NCBI RefSeq assembly: GCF_006352065.1
Contig: NZ_CP040915.1
Coordinates: 1,984,001-2,048,000, forward strand
DNA: 64,000 bases
DNA from: Georgenia yuyongxinii
Lineage (GTDB): Bacteria > Actinomycetota > Actinomycetes > Actinomycetales > Actinomycetaceae
Direction: 5' to 3'
The notes below the pieces were generated by a model. It was not told the origin of the DNA. It was given only the letters and a program-made list of their open reading frames with translations, and did no database searches. The position numbers and the translations under genes are program-made. Shown here in pieces: positions 1-9,804 of the stretch. The number at the start of each line of letters is the position of its first letter. The stretch's first letter is position 1.

Positions 1-267
1 CCGGGCGACGAGCTGGGGCGAGTGCGACGTACGACAAAGGCGGCCGTCCGGATGGACACGGGGGAAGGTCGGTCCTCGAGCGCGGCCGACCGATGCGAAG
101 CCCCAACAAGGCGTCGACGCTGGCTGGTCCGGCCGGAACCCACAGTCGTCACCGCCAAGCCGGTGCGGTCAGTACGCCGGGTTTGTGAAGGGGCTCATGG
201 TGGGGCCCAGGGGTGTGGTGGTGCTGTCGATCTCGCGGCGGCAGGCGTGGCCGGAGGGGGTTTGCCA
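1..267. other. Stretch with no supported gene
   Basis: I see no supportable gene here. An open frame on the plus strand from 22 to 270 has an arginine- and alanine-rich translation with no recognisable domain and no ribosome binding site. It is typical of chance open frames in GC-rich DNA. The stretch ends at the apparent left end of the IS3-type remnant that follows, so it may be the 3' flank of a gene outside the window or insertion-site debris. Confidence 0.4.
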
Positions 268-612
268 TGAACCGTCCGAGGTTTGATGCCGCATCCTTCT
301 GAGTTGGAAGGATGCAGGTCATGCCGAAGAAGATCGATGAGGAGCTCAGGGAGCGTGCCGTTCGGCTGGTCCGTGAGCATCAGCAGGAGTACCCCTCGCT
401 GACCGCGGCCTGCGTGGCGGCCGCCCGACAGTCGGTGTGGGAAAGGAATCGGTGCGCCGCTGGGTGCGCCAGGCCGAGGAAGAACCGCCGGCTGCGTGAG
501 GACGTGGCCATCTTGAAAGCGGCGACATCTTTCTTTGCGGGGGAGCTCGACCCCCGCAACCGTTGATCATGGGCTTCGTCGACACCATGCGCGCCGAGGG
601 GCATGCGGTCCG
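268..612 (+). mobile_element. Decayed IS3-family insertion sequence remnant
   Basis: The left end looks like a terminal inverted repeat of the TGAACCGTCC type (268-277). It is followed by a hairpin with 9-bp arms, GCATCCTTC (291-299) and GAAGGATGC (307-315), just ahead of an OrfA-like frame. After OrfA, about 16 codons resembling the start of an IS3 OrfB transposase (from about 563, GFVDTMRAEGHAV) survive before similarity stops near 612. No right end or target duplication was found. The element has lost nearly all of orfB, so it cannot move by itself. IS3 family membership is inferred from the OrfA C-terminal motif; the subgroup is not resolved. Confidence 0.6.
312..566 (+). pseudogene. IS3-type transposase OrfA, frameshifted and internally deleted
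   Basis: The N-terminus (MPKKIDEELRERAVRLVREH) and the C-terminus (ENRRLREDVAILKAATSFF type) match the helix-turn-helix and leucine-zipper parts of IS3 OrfA proteins. Between them the reading frame is wrong. In the frame one base over, about 426-475 encodes VGVGKESVRRWVRQAE, the expected recognition-helix region. A small indel therefore precedes it, and the linker between QAE and NRRLRED, about 20 residues in intact relatives, is missing. The start is probably ATG 321 rather than 312. The product would be non-functional. It lies beside the hypothetical gene ending at 629. Confidence 0.65.
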
Positions 613-628
613 AGGGCGGGCAGAAGGA

Positions 629-1048
629 TCAGAATCCGTAGTCGTCCCGCCGCGCCCAGCGCACCCCGTGAGCGTGGCTGACCAGCACTGCGCGCACCTC
701 CACGTCGTGGGCGGTGAGGCCGTCATGAAACGTACACAGCCAGTGGCGGTCGGCTGAAGAGAGCATCGGCGGCCCCGGGCGCTCCCACACCAGGATCACC
801 GCACGTGCCTCCACCACGTCGGCCGCCGTTCCGATGAGGGTGCCGAAGCCGGATGCGTCCTCTGCTCCCGGCAGCGCGGGCACGTCCTCGACAGGGATGA
901 CAGGGCCGGTCAGCATCCCGTCGTCGTCCAGGAAGAACGACCACACCTGCCGTCTCACCGCGTGGCCGATGATGTCGCTCACGAAGCGCTCGATCATCTC
1001 GTCGGTTCTCAACGGCGTCGGGTCCGGATTTCGCGTGACGGTGCTCAT
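629..1048 (-). CDS. Hypothetical protein, about 139 aa
   Basis: I do not recognise a named family with certainty. The protein begins MSTVTRNPDPTPLRTDEMIE and carries a mixed helical/strand pattern with WSFFLDDDGMLTGPVIPVED and VILVWERPGPPMLSSADRHW. There is no signal peptide or membrane segment, so it should be cytosolic. I chose the ATG at 1048 over an upstream ATG at 1096 because the N-terminal extension from 1096 is low-quality, arginine-rich sequence. No strong Shine-Dalgarno sequence precedes either start. It lies downstream of the GCS2-like ligase on the same strand, 133 bp away, and is flanked on the other side by the IS remnant. Confidence 0.6.
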   Translation of the reverse strand: MSTVTRNPDPTPLRTDEMIERFVSDIIGHAVRRQVWSFFLDDDGMLTGPVIPVEDVPALPGAEDASGFGTLIGTAADVVEARAVILVWERPGPPMLSSADRHWLCTFHDGLTAHDVEVRAVLVSHAHGVRWARRDDYGF

Positions 1049-1181
1049 GGCAGGACGATGACGCCGGCTCGCCTCGGCGCGCCATACCGTCAGCACGTCC
1101 TGTGGATAGCGCGGCCGTACGAAGCGAACTCACTTAAGCCGACCGGTCAGGCGAGACCCAACGCGCTCGGGCTGACGGAGT

Positions 1182-2657
1182 TCAGGGGACCGGCCAGGTG
1201 TGCACGGGCTCGTTCGCGTTCATGCCGCGTACGTACTCCCCGAGCATCGCGGTCAGGGCGTCGTGGCGATCCATGCCGCGCGCCTCGAAGGACTCCGTCG
1301 CGGCCACCTGCCAGCTGGCGCCGTTGACCCTCAGCTTGGCCCTGGCCTCGATGATGCTCAGGTACCTGTCGACGGCCTCGGCGGCCACCCCCAGTCGTTC
1401 GAGGCCTTGGTGCGCGAGCGGCAGGAGGACCCGGAGCACGAGCTCGTCCCAGTCCACCCGCCCCGCACCGGGCCAGTACAGCCGTGCCTCGGCACCGTCC
1501 CGGGCGGCGACCTTGAAGTTCTCGTGGGCCGCGTCGAAGCTCATGCGCGACCAGACGGGGCGCTCGTCCACCACCATCTCCACGCACACGCCGTAGAAGA
1601 AGGCAGCGTTGGCGATCACGTCCACCACCGTCGGGCCCGAGGGCAGGACCCGGTTCTCCACGCGCAGATGCGGCATGCCGTCCGACACGTCGTAGATCGG
1701 CCGGTTCCAGCGGTAGATGGTGCCGTTGTGCAGCCGGAGCTCGGCAAGCTCGGGCGTGCCGCCGGCTTCGAGGACCGCCAGCGGGTCCTCGTCCCCGACC
1801 TCCGGCAGGAGCGCCGGGTAGTAACGCACGTTCTCCTCGAAGAGGTCGAAGATGGAGTTGATCCACCGGTCGCCGAACGGCACCAGCGGACGCACTCCCT
1901 GGTTGCGTAGCTCGGGCGAGCGGATATCGGTGGCTTGGAGAAACAGCTCGGGCCGCGTCTCCGCCTGGAGGCGATGCCCGAACAGGTAAGGCGAGTTCGC
2001 CCCGAGCGCGAGCTGGGGCCCGGCAAGCACCTGCGCCGCGTTCCAGTACCTGGCGAAGCTGCCGGGCCGCACCTGCAGGTGGAGCTGGACGGAGGTGCAC
2101 GCCGCCTCGACGGCGATCGTGTCGCAGGTCATCTGCAATCGTTCGGGCCCGAGGATGTCGAGCATGACGTCCTCCCGGCGTGCCGAGAGGACCGCCTGGT
2201 CGAGGAGGCGGTACCGGGCGTTGTCGGAGAACCAGGAGAAGCCCGGCTCCGGCGGCTGCAGGGTGGGCAGGATGCCGATCATCACGATGTCCGAGCCAAC
2301 GTCACGCGCCCGGTCCCTCGCCAGGTTGAGGGTCTTGCGCAGCGTGCTCTCCAGGTGGATGAGGGACTGCCCGTCGATACGGCGAGGCTCGACGTTGAGC
2401 TCGATGTTGAAACGGCCCAGCTCCGTCTGGTAGCGCAGATCATCGATGTGGGCGAGTACCTCGGCGTTGTTCATGGCGGGCTGCAGCTCGGTGTTGACGA
2501 GGTCCAGCTCGATCTCGAGCCCGGTGCGCCACTCGTCCTCCACGAACGACCCGGCCGCGAGCATCCGATCCAGCGCATCGAGGCAGCGCAGGACGGCGGC
2601 GCGGTACTTGGTGTGGTCGCTGCGCGTGTACACCTTCGCCTGGACGTCCTGACCCAT
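1182..2657 (-). CDS. Glutamate-cysteine ligase family (GCS2-type) protein
   Basis: This 491-residue cytosolic protein has the GCS2 ligase fold pattern. It shows an early acidic metal-binding stretch (WRTGLEIELDLVNTELQP), then GRFNIELNVEPRRIDG, CTSVQLHLQVRP and HLRVENRVLPSGPTVVDVIANAAFFYG. Family members join an amino acid to the glutamate gamma-carboxyl using ATP. The true substrate of this actinobacterial subgroup is not known to me. It may be a YbdK-like ligase rather than EgtA of ergothioneine synthesis, which it does not clearly resemble. The start at 2657 is well supported by GGGAGGTG about 6 nt upstream; the open frame extends further but that part lacks family similarity. Confidence 0.75.
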   Translation of the reverse strand: MGQDVQAKVYTRSDHTKYRAAVLRCLDALDRMLAAGSFVEDEWRTGLEIELDLVNTELQPAMNNAEVLAHIDDLRYQTELGRFNIELNVEPRRIDGQSLIHLESTLRKTLNLARDRARDVGSDIVMIGILPTLQPPEPGFSWFSDNARYRLLDQAVLSARREDVMLDILGPERLQMTCDTIAVEAACTSVQLHLQVRPGSFARYWNAAQVLAGPQLALGANSPYLFGHRLQAETRPELFLQATDIRSPELRNQGVRPLVPFGDRWINSIFDLFEENVRYYPALLPEVGDEDPLAVLEAGGTPELAELRLHNGTIYRWNRPIYDVSDGMPHLRVENRVLPSGPTVVDVIANAAFFYGVCVEMVVDERPVWSRMSFDAAHENFKVAARDGAEARLYWPGAGRVDWDELVLRVLLPLAHQGLERLGVAAEAVDRYLSIIEARAKLRVNGASWQVAATESFEARGMDRHDALTAMLGEYVRGMNANEPVHTWPVP

Positions 2658-2872
2658 CTGCACACCTCCCGTCCGCGTTGCGTGGCGCCCGAGAGTTCGG
2701 ACCCACACAGCATGCTGGGCGGCGTGCGACGGCGCACCCCGGCACGCGGGGCAGGCGTACATCGCCGTCCGACGGCGCGGGCCGGGCACCGTCCGACGGC
2801 GTGGGCCGCCTGCGTCGTCCGCGAGCCAGGCGCCGTCGTCCCATGTCCCGGGACCGTGGAGAATGAGGCGAG
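2658..2872. repeat. Intergenic region with short direct repeat
   Basis: This gap separates the divergent GCS2-like ligase and metallophosphoesterase genes. It holds CCGTCCGACGGCG twice, at 2765-2777 and 2789-2801, each followed by GGGCCG, giving a 24-nt period. CCGTCCGACGG is itself an imperfect palindrome, so it could be a regulator binding site or a small duplication. No other gene was seen. Confidence 0.4.
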
Positions 2873-3436
2873 ATGGACACGAACCGGACGGCACGACGGC
2901 GTTGGGAGTGGTGGCACCGCCAGACGCCCACCACCCGCCGCACCATCCGCGCGGGCCTGGCACTGCTGGTGACCGGGTTGGTGGCGCTTGTTGTGGGGAT
3001 GTCGACGGCGAGCACCCACTCCTCCCTTGGCCCGCACGAGGCCGACTACCGGGTGACCCTGGACCAGCAGGTCACCGTCGAGCTGGGACCGCTCGGGGCG
3101 CTGATCGTCGACTCGCCGCTGCCCTGGCCCCTGGGCGTTGACGTCCGCGTCGAGGAGATCCCGTCGGACCTCGAGGCGGCCGGGGGTAACCCGCTCACCG
3201 GGCTCCTCGGGGATCTGCAGGCCTACGGTCAGCTCTTCGGCGAACCGGAGGCGGCGGTCGCTGACGCCGTACGCGGCTTGGTGGGCGACGCGCTCGGGCG
3301 CACCGTCGTCGCATGGTCTGTGATGCTCGCGCTCCTCGCGTCGGCCGGATGGCCGCTCACGGCCGGCTCCGGGACGAGCTCAAGGCAGCCCTCGCACGTC
3401 CAGGCGTCACCGTGCTCGCATCAGCCGCGGCGTTGA
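2873..3436 (+). CDS. N-terminal part of a frameshifted membrane-anchored metallophosphoesterase
   Basis: The first ~160 residues form a membrane-anchored, export-side domain. There is one transmembrane helix (about residues 27-45, GLALLVTGLVALVVGM), then a strand-rich segment (LDQQVTVELGPLGALIVDSP), and a second helix near AWSVMLALLASAG. Actinobacterial metallophosphoesterases of this type carry this part at the N-terminus of one long protein. Here the frame is lost near 3340-3350 and the last ~25 codons are out of frame. The continuation is the frame starting RMAAHGRLRDELKAAL at about 3346. The start has GAGGCGAG immediately upstream. A one-base deletion, real or a sequencing error, is the simplest explanation. 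Confidence 0.65.
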   Translation: MDTNRTARRRWEWWHRQTPTTRRTIRAGLALLVTGLVALVVGMSTASTHSSLGPHEADYRVTLDQQVTVELGPLGALIVDSPLPWPLGVDVRVEEIPSDLEAAGGNPLTGLLGDLQAYGQLFGEPEAAVADAVRGLVGDALGRTVVAWSVMLALLASAGWPLTAGSGTSSRQPSHVQASPCSHQPRR

Positions 3437-4797
3437 GCGCCGTGGCGGCGCTGGTGGTGCCCGCGATGCAGCCGCACCGGCCCGCCGGTTACAGCCCCGA
3501 GGTGCTCGATGGCACCCCGCTCGCGGACGCACGTATCACTGGGCGCCTGGCGGACGTAGTCGCCGCGTACGGCCCGGTAGTGAAAGGTGCCTACCTAGAC
3601 AACGAGAAGTTTTACGACACCGCGACCGCCAACCTCGTCGCCGCCTACGCGGCCGACCCCGAGCCGCACGCGTCGCCGGCGAAGCCGGCCGTGGCGCCGG
3701 CGGGTCATGAAGTCGCCACGCCCGAGGAGGGCGCCACGCCCGAGAACGGTGTCACCCCTGAGGAGGACGCCGCGGCGCCCGAGATCAGCGCCACGCCTGA
3801 GGGTGTCCACCTCACCGAGGGTGTCGGCGGCGAGGCCGCGGCGCCTGCCGATGATGAAGCGGCGGCCGCCGAGGGGGCAAGAAAGCGCTCGGAGACACCC
3901 GTTGACGAGGCAACAGCCGACGCCCCGGAGCCCGATCCCGTGACGCTGCTCCTCGTATCGGACCTGCACTGCAACGTCGGCATGGCCCGAGTGATCGCCG
4001 CAGCCCTCGAGCAGTCCGGGGCGGCTGCGCTGCTCGACGGCGGCGACACCGTGGTCAGCGGCACCTCCGTGGAGTCCTACTGCGTCAATGCCTTCGCCGG
4101 CGCGGTGCCCGACGGCGTCCCGGTCGTCGTCGCGACCGGTAACCACGACTCGACGACCACGGCCGAGCAGGAGCGCAAGGTCGGCTGGACCGTGCTGAGT
4201 GGGGAAATCGTCGAGGTCGCTGGGTTGCGCATCCTCGGTGACACCGATCCCACGATCACCACCGTCGGAGCCGGCGGGACCCGACAGGAGCGCGACGAGA
4301 CCATTCCCGAGCTCGAGACACGGATGGCAGAAGTCGCCTGCGCCGCCGCCGAGGAGACAGAGCCGGTGGACATCCTGCTGATCCACAACCCCCGGGTGGG
4401 CGGGGAGACGCTCGATCGAGGCTGTGCCAGGCTGCAGCTCTCCGGGCACTGGCACCGCACCGAGGGACCGGAGCTTCAGGGTCAGGGCGTGCGCTACGTG
4501 AGCACCTCGACCGGTGGTGGCGCTGGGGGAGGGGCGACCGTGGGGCCGCTCAACGGGGCCGCCGAGCTCACCGTGCTCCGCGTGGACCGCGCGACCGGCG
4601 AGCCACTCGCCCTGCGGCGCATCCGGGTGGGCACCGACGCCGCCGTCACCCTGGGCAGCTGGGAGATCATGCCGGTCGTCCCGGATGCGAAAGCCGCTCC
4701 GGCCGACGGCGATACCCCAGCCGACCGCGATGCTCCGGCCGACGGTGGCGGTCCCGCCGACGGCGACGGCTCGGAGGCCGCGGCGCCCACGCCCTGA
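3313..4797 (+). CDS. Metallophosphoesterase, C-terminal part (frameshifted gene)
   Basis: This frame holds the catalytic domain of a calcineurin-like metallophosphoesterase: LLLVSDLHCN, LLDGGDTV, VVATGNHDS, LLIHNPR and LSGHWHR supply the metal-binding Asp, Asn and His residues. Near its start is a membrane helix (VTVLASAAALSAVAALVVPA). The true N-terminus is almost certainly the preceding frame from 2873. If translated separately, ATG 3313 or ATG 3349 could start it. Two low-complexity insertions stand out. One is a run of about 100 residues rich in ATPE/EEGA units (nucleotides about 3660-3940), between the stalk and the catalytic core. The other is a C-terminal repeat of PADGD-type units. 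The catalytic domain probably faces outside the membrane. Confidence 0.7.
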   Translation: MVCDARAPRVGRMAAHGRLRDELKAALARPGVTVLASAAALSAVAALVVPAMQPHRPAGYSPEVLDGTPLADARITGRLADVVAAYGPVVKGAYLDNEKFYDTATANLVAAYAADPEPHASPAKPAVAPAGHEVATPEEGATPENGVTPEEDAAAPEISATPEGVHLTEGVGGEAAAPADDEAAAAEGARKRSETPVDEATADAPEPDPVTLLLVSDLHCNVGMARVIAAALEQSGAAALLDGGDTVVSGTSVESYCVNAFAGAVPDGVPVVVATGNHDSTTTAEQERKVGWTVLSGEIVEVAGLRILGDTDPTITTVGAGGTRQERDETIPELETRMAEVACAAAEETEPVDILLIHNPRVGGETLDRGCARLQLSGHWHRTEGPELQGQGVRYVSTSTGGGAGGGATVGPLNGAAELTVLRVDRATGEPLALRRIRVGTDAAVTLGSWEIMPVVPDAKAAPADGDTPADRDAPADGGGPADGDGSEAAAPTP

Positions 4798-4861
4798 CAG
4801 GCGTGGCCGCGTTGCACGCGAACGGACAGGTCGGCCCTACGCTCGTCCCCCAGGAGGCCAT

Positions 4862-5587
4862 GTGAGCACCAAACACCCAGGCCGTGCGGGCGCCGATCCT
4901 GCCGGGAACGAGGACACTGCCGTCGAGGACACCGCCGTCGAGGACGCAGAGCTCGAGCGCGAGCTCCGCACCCTCGACCGCTCCCGCCCCACCGCACACG
5001 AACGCGCCGGGGGCGCATCACGCGAGCTCGGGTGGGTACTCACGGTCGGCGGTGCGCTGGGACTGTGGGCGGCCGTCATGCTCGTCCTCTCCGAGATCAC
5101 GGTGGCCGCCGACCCCGACGCGACGCTCGCCTGCGACTTCAACCCCCTGGTCGGGTGCGGCGAGTTCATCACCACCTGGCAGGCGCACGTGCTGGGACCG
5201 CCCAACGCCGTCGTCGGCACCGCCGCATTCGGCGCCGTCCTGGCGGTGGGGCTCATGCTGCTCGCCGGCGCACGCGTCGCGCGCTGGTTCTGGCTCGCCC
5301 TGACCACGGGCGTGAGCCTGGGCATGATCTGGGTGCTGTGGTTCCAGGTCCAGGCACTGTTCGTCATCGAGGGCCTGTGCCCGTACTGCCTGGTGGTGTG
5401 GACGGCGATGATCCCGATCTTCGTCCACGTGTGGGCTCGCAGCGTCCAGGGCGGGCACGTCCGCGCCGGCGAGGGCCTGCGGCGCGCCCTCGTCCTGGAC
5501 CGGTGGCTCATCGTCGGCGTCTGGTATGCGGTGGTCGTGCTCGCCGCGGTCGTGGTGTTCTGGGAGCGCTGGCTCCTGCTCTTCTAG
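4862..5587 (+). CDS. Vitamin K epoxide reductase (VKOR) family membrane protein
   Basis: This is a 241-residue integral membrane oxidoreductase with about five transmembrane segments. It has the paired cysteines of bacterial VKOR homologues: a loop pair in CDFNPLVGCGEF (about residues 89-97) and the quinone-proximal CxxC in GLCPYCLVVW (about 177-180). Bacterial VKORs reoxidise a periplasmic thioredoxin-like partner and pass electrons to quinone, replacing DsbB in disulfide-bond formation. No DsbA-like partner is adjacent. The N-terminus repeats the acidic unit AVEDT twice. The GTG start at 4862 is set by AGGAGG four bases upstream; the overlapping ATG is followed directly by a stop. Confidence 0.88.
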   Translation: MSTKHPGRAGADPAGNEDTAVEDTAVEDAELERELRTLDRSRPTAHERAGGASRELGWVLTVGGALGLWAAVMLVLSEITVAADPDATLACDFNPLVGCGEFITTWQAHVLGPPNAVVGTAAFGAVLAVGLMLLAGARVARWFWLALTTGVSLGMIWVLWFQVQALFVIEGLCPYCLVVWTAMIPIFVHVWARSVQGGHVRAGEGLRRALVLDRWLIVGVWYAVVVLAAVVVFWERWLLLF

Positions 5588-5621
5588 GCGACGACGGCGC
5601 CCGCAGAATGGCTTGCGCCCC

Positions 5622-6071
5622 TTAGCCGAGCGTCGGCGCGCCGAGCGCTGCGGGGATGTTCGCGCCGTGCCCGGCGTCCCGAAGCGCGTCGCGCACCTTC
5701 TCGGCCGCGGCGTCGAGCTCGTCGCCGGGCACGTCGTGACGAGCGTTGTCGAACCTCAGCGACGACTCGTCCCAGGCGGGCAGCACGTGCAGGTGCAGGT
5801 GCTCGACCTCGAAGCCGGCCACGAGCACAGCGGCCCGGGGGGAGCCGAACGCCGCCTGCTGGGCGCGTCCGACAGTCTTGGCGAGCAGCGCGAGATGGGC
5901 GAGGAGGTCGTCCGGGGCGTCGGTGTACTGGTCGACCTCGTCGCGGGGGACCACGAGCATGTGACCGTCGGTGATCGGGGCGATCGTGGCGAAGACGACC
6001 GCACGGTCGTCGGCCCACACGAACCGGCCCGGGATCTCCCCGGCGATGATCTTGCTGAAAACCGTGCTCAT
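5622..6071 (-). CDS. HIT family protein (histidine triad hydrolase)
   Basis: The protein is 149 residues and carries the histidine triad HLHLHVLPAW near residues 98-107. It begins with the canonical STVFSKIIAGEIPGRFVWADD. HIT hydrolases of the Hint branch remove AMP or similar groups from phosphoramidate or acyl-adenylate compounds in the cytosol; the real substrate here is unknown. I chose the ATG at 6071 because AGGA lies at workable spacing and family members start at this point. An ATG three codons upstream is less likely. It lies downstream of larB on the same strand, 93 bp away, and converges with the VKOR gene. Confidence 0.88.
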   Translation of the reverse strand: MSTVFSKIIAGEIPGRFVWADDRAVVFATIAPITDGHMLVVPRDEVDQYTDAPDDLLAHLALLAKTVGRAQQAAFGSPRAAVLVAGFEVEHLHLHVLPAWDESSLRFDNARHDVPGDELDAAAEKVRDALRDAGHGANIPAALGAPTLG

Positions 6072-6164
6072 GCGGCCCATCCTGGCACGCGGCGGTCCCG
6101 GGCCGACGTGCGCGCCGCTGCCGACGCGTTCACGCGCTGCTTCGCGAGGGCCCTCGCCCTCGAC

Positions 6165-6938
6165 CTACGCCCGGTCGGCAGCGATCTGCGCGGCCAGGTG
6201 CCCGCCGCCGTAGCCGTTGTCGATGTTGACGACGCCGACCCCGGGGGCGCAGGAGTTGAGCATCGTCAGCAGCGCGGCGAGACCGTCGAAGCTTGCGCCG
6301 TAACCCACCGAGGTGGGCACCGCGACGACGGGGGCGGACACGAGTCCGGCCACCACCCCGGGCAGTGCGCCGTCCATCCCGGCGACGACGACGATTGCGG
6401 CCGCGCTCCGCAACGTGTCGACCCGTCCCAGGATGCGGTGCAGCCCGGCGATGCCGACATCGACGACGAGCTCGGTCCGCCGCCCCAGGTACCGCGCGGT
6501 CAGCTCGGCCTCGCGGGCGACGGGGAGGTCCGAGGTCCCCGCACACGCGACGACGACCAGCCCGCCGCTCGGCTCGGGCGGGGCGGGCGGCCACGCGAGC
6601 AGCCGGGCCTCCGGCTCGTACAGCGCCTCGGGCAGCACCTCGAGCACGGCCGCGGCCCGCTCCTCGTCAGCACGCGTGAACAGCGTGCGTGGGACGACGG
6701 CGTCCGGCTCACCACGGTGGCGGTCCCGCAGCGCCGTCGCGATCGCGCGCAGCTGGGCGGGGGACTTGCCCTCGCAGAACACCGCCTCCGGGTACCCGCG
6801 GCGGCGGGCACGGTCGTGGTCCAGGACGGCGATGCCATCTGTCGCCGCCGGGGCCTCGGTTCCGTTCGTGGCCTCCACGGCCGCGGCGGGTGTGGCCTCG
6901 ACGTCCGCCGCGACGTCTACATCGTGCCCCTCAGGCAC
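6165..6938 (-). CDS. larB: LarB, pyridinium-3,5-biscarboxylic acid mononucleotide synthase
   Basis: This 257-residue protein matches LarB, which carboxylates and hydrolyses nicotinic acid adenine dinucleotide in the first step of nickel-pincer nucleotide synthesis. Diagnostic segments are GYPEAVFCEGKSPAQL, VVACAGTSDLPVAREAELTA, VVAGMDGALPGVVAGLV, VAVPTSVGYGASFDGLAALLTMLNSC and the C-terminal NIDNGYGGGHLAA; the C-terminal half resembles PurE. The first ~38 residues are an alanine-rich extension not typical of the family. The start overlaps the end of larE by 8 bp, so the two genes should be translationally coupled. LarC and LarA are not in the window. Confidence 0.88.
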   Translation of the reverse strand: MPEGHDVDVAADVEATPAAAVEATNGTEAPAATDGIAVLDHDRARRRGYPEAVFCEGKSPAQLRAIATALRDRHRGEPDAVVPRTLFTRADEERAAAVLEVLPEALYEPEARLLAWPPAPPEPSGGLVVVACAGTSDLPVAREAELTARYLGRRTELVVDVGIAGLHRILGRVDTLRSAAAIVVVAGMDGALPGVVAGLVSAPVVAVPTSVGYGASFDGLAALLTMLNSCAPGVGVVNIDNGYGGGHLAAQIAADRA

Positions 6939-7791
6939 GGGTGCCGACCTGGAGCAGCGGCAGGGTGAAGGCCCCGGACTGGATGCCCCGCAGGTCCACC
7001 ACCACGAAGCGGAACCCGGCGGCGCTCACCCCACGCTGCAGCTCCTCGCGGACGCCGTCCTGCGCGGCCCGGGCGATCTCCGCCGTGGGTAGCTCGATCC
7101 GGGCGATGTCGCCGTGGTGGCGCACCCGGCCGTCGGTGAAGCCGAGCTCGCGGAGCACCTCCTCGGCGCGTTCCACCTGGCGCAGCTTCTCCGGCGTCAC
7201 CGCCTGCCCGTGCGGGATCCGCGAGGCGAGGCAGGGCGCCGCCGGCTTGTCCGCCACGGGCAGCTCAATCGCGCGCGCCACCTCACGCACCTGCAGCTTG
7301 GTCAGGCCGGCCACGGACAGCGGCCGGAGCACCCGGTGGTTGGTCGCAGCCTGCGAGCCGGGCCGGTCGGGCCGCTTCGCGTCGTCGGCGTTCTCGCCGT
7401 ACGCGACCGCGGCGAGCCCGTGCGCGGCGACCACCTCGTCGGAGATGCGAGCGAAGAGCTCGTCCTTGCAGAAGAAGCATCGGTCGACGTCGTTCTTGGC
7501 GTAGTCCGGGTTCTCGCCTTCGTGCGTCTTGATCTCGACCACTCGGGCGCCGATGAACGCGGCCGTCTCGTGGGCCAGGCGCCGCTCGGAGCGGGCCAGG
7601 GAGGGGGAGACCCCGAGCAGCGCGACGACGTTCTCCGCGCCCAGCGCACGCACGGCGAGCGCCAGCAGGAGCGCCGAGTCGACGCCGCCGGAGTAGGCGA
7701 CCCCGAGCGGGGCCGCGCCGGCGAGCTCGGCGGCCACGGCGTCGGCGAGGGACCGGGTAGCTCCCTCGAGCTTGTCGAACCGTGCGGGCAC
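6931..7791 (-). CDS. larE: LarE, ATP-dependent sacrificial sulfur transferase
   Basis: LarE adenylates the pyridinium dicarboxylate mononucleotide and delivers sulfur for the nickel-pincer cofactor. The 286-residue protein shows the PP-loop SGGVDSALLL (about residues 34-43), the expected RCFFCKDELF region, which may hold the sulfur-donating or Fe-S-binding cysteines, and PCLASRIPHG. It is followed by larB with an 8-bp overlap. The GTG start at 7791 has GAGGAGG about 6 nt upstream. The gene lies downstream of the beta-glucuronidase on the same strand, but a strong hairpin separates them, so larE-larB is probably its own transcription unit. Confidence 0.88.
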   Translation of the reverse strand: MPARFDKLEGATRSLADAVAAELAGAAPLGVAYSGGVDSALLLALAVRALGAENVVALLGVSPSLARSERRLAHETAAFIGARVVEIKTHEGENPDYAKNDVDRCFFCKDELFARISDEVVAAHGLAAVAYGENADDAKRPDRPGSQAATNHRVLRPLSVAGLTKLQVREVARAIELPVADKPAAPCLASRIPHGQAVTPEKLRQVERAEEVLRELGFTDGRVRHHGDIARIELPTAEIARAAQDGVREELQRGVSAAGFRFVVVDLRGIQSGAFTLPLLQVGTRA

Positions 7792-7860
7792 GTCGTCCTC
7801 CTCTGTCTGAACGAGCAGCCACTGTACGTGGCGGCGCCGGGCGGCCGCTGCGCCGGGTGC

Positions 7861-7883
7861 GCCGGGCGGCCGCGCCGCCCGGC
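7861..7883 (-). terminator. Hairpin terminator after the beta-glucuronidase gene
   Basis: A perfect 10-bp stem, GCCGGGCGGC (7861-7870) and GCCGCCCGGC (7874-7883), with a 3-nt loop, lies just past the uidA stop codon and before the larE start. There is no T-tract, as is common for actinobacterial terminators. It would separate the uronide operon from larE-larB. Confidence 0.6.
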
Positions 7884-7893
7884 CCAGGGCGCC

Positions 7894-9720
<1,827 letters not shown>

Positions 9721-9804
9721 TCAAGTACGCGGCGGCGGACGTCAGGTGCGGCAGGCGCCGGCGCCGCGGGTGCGGCGCCGGCGCTGGGCGCGGTCGGTGC
9801 TCGG

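Noticed and set aside
22-270. Small plus-strand gene at the start of the window
   Set aside because: No ribosome binding site and no recognisable protein features. Arg/Ala-rich translation is typical of chance frames.
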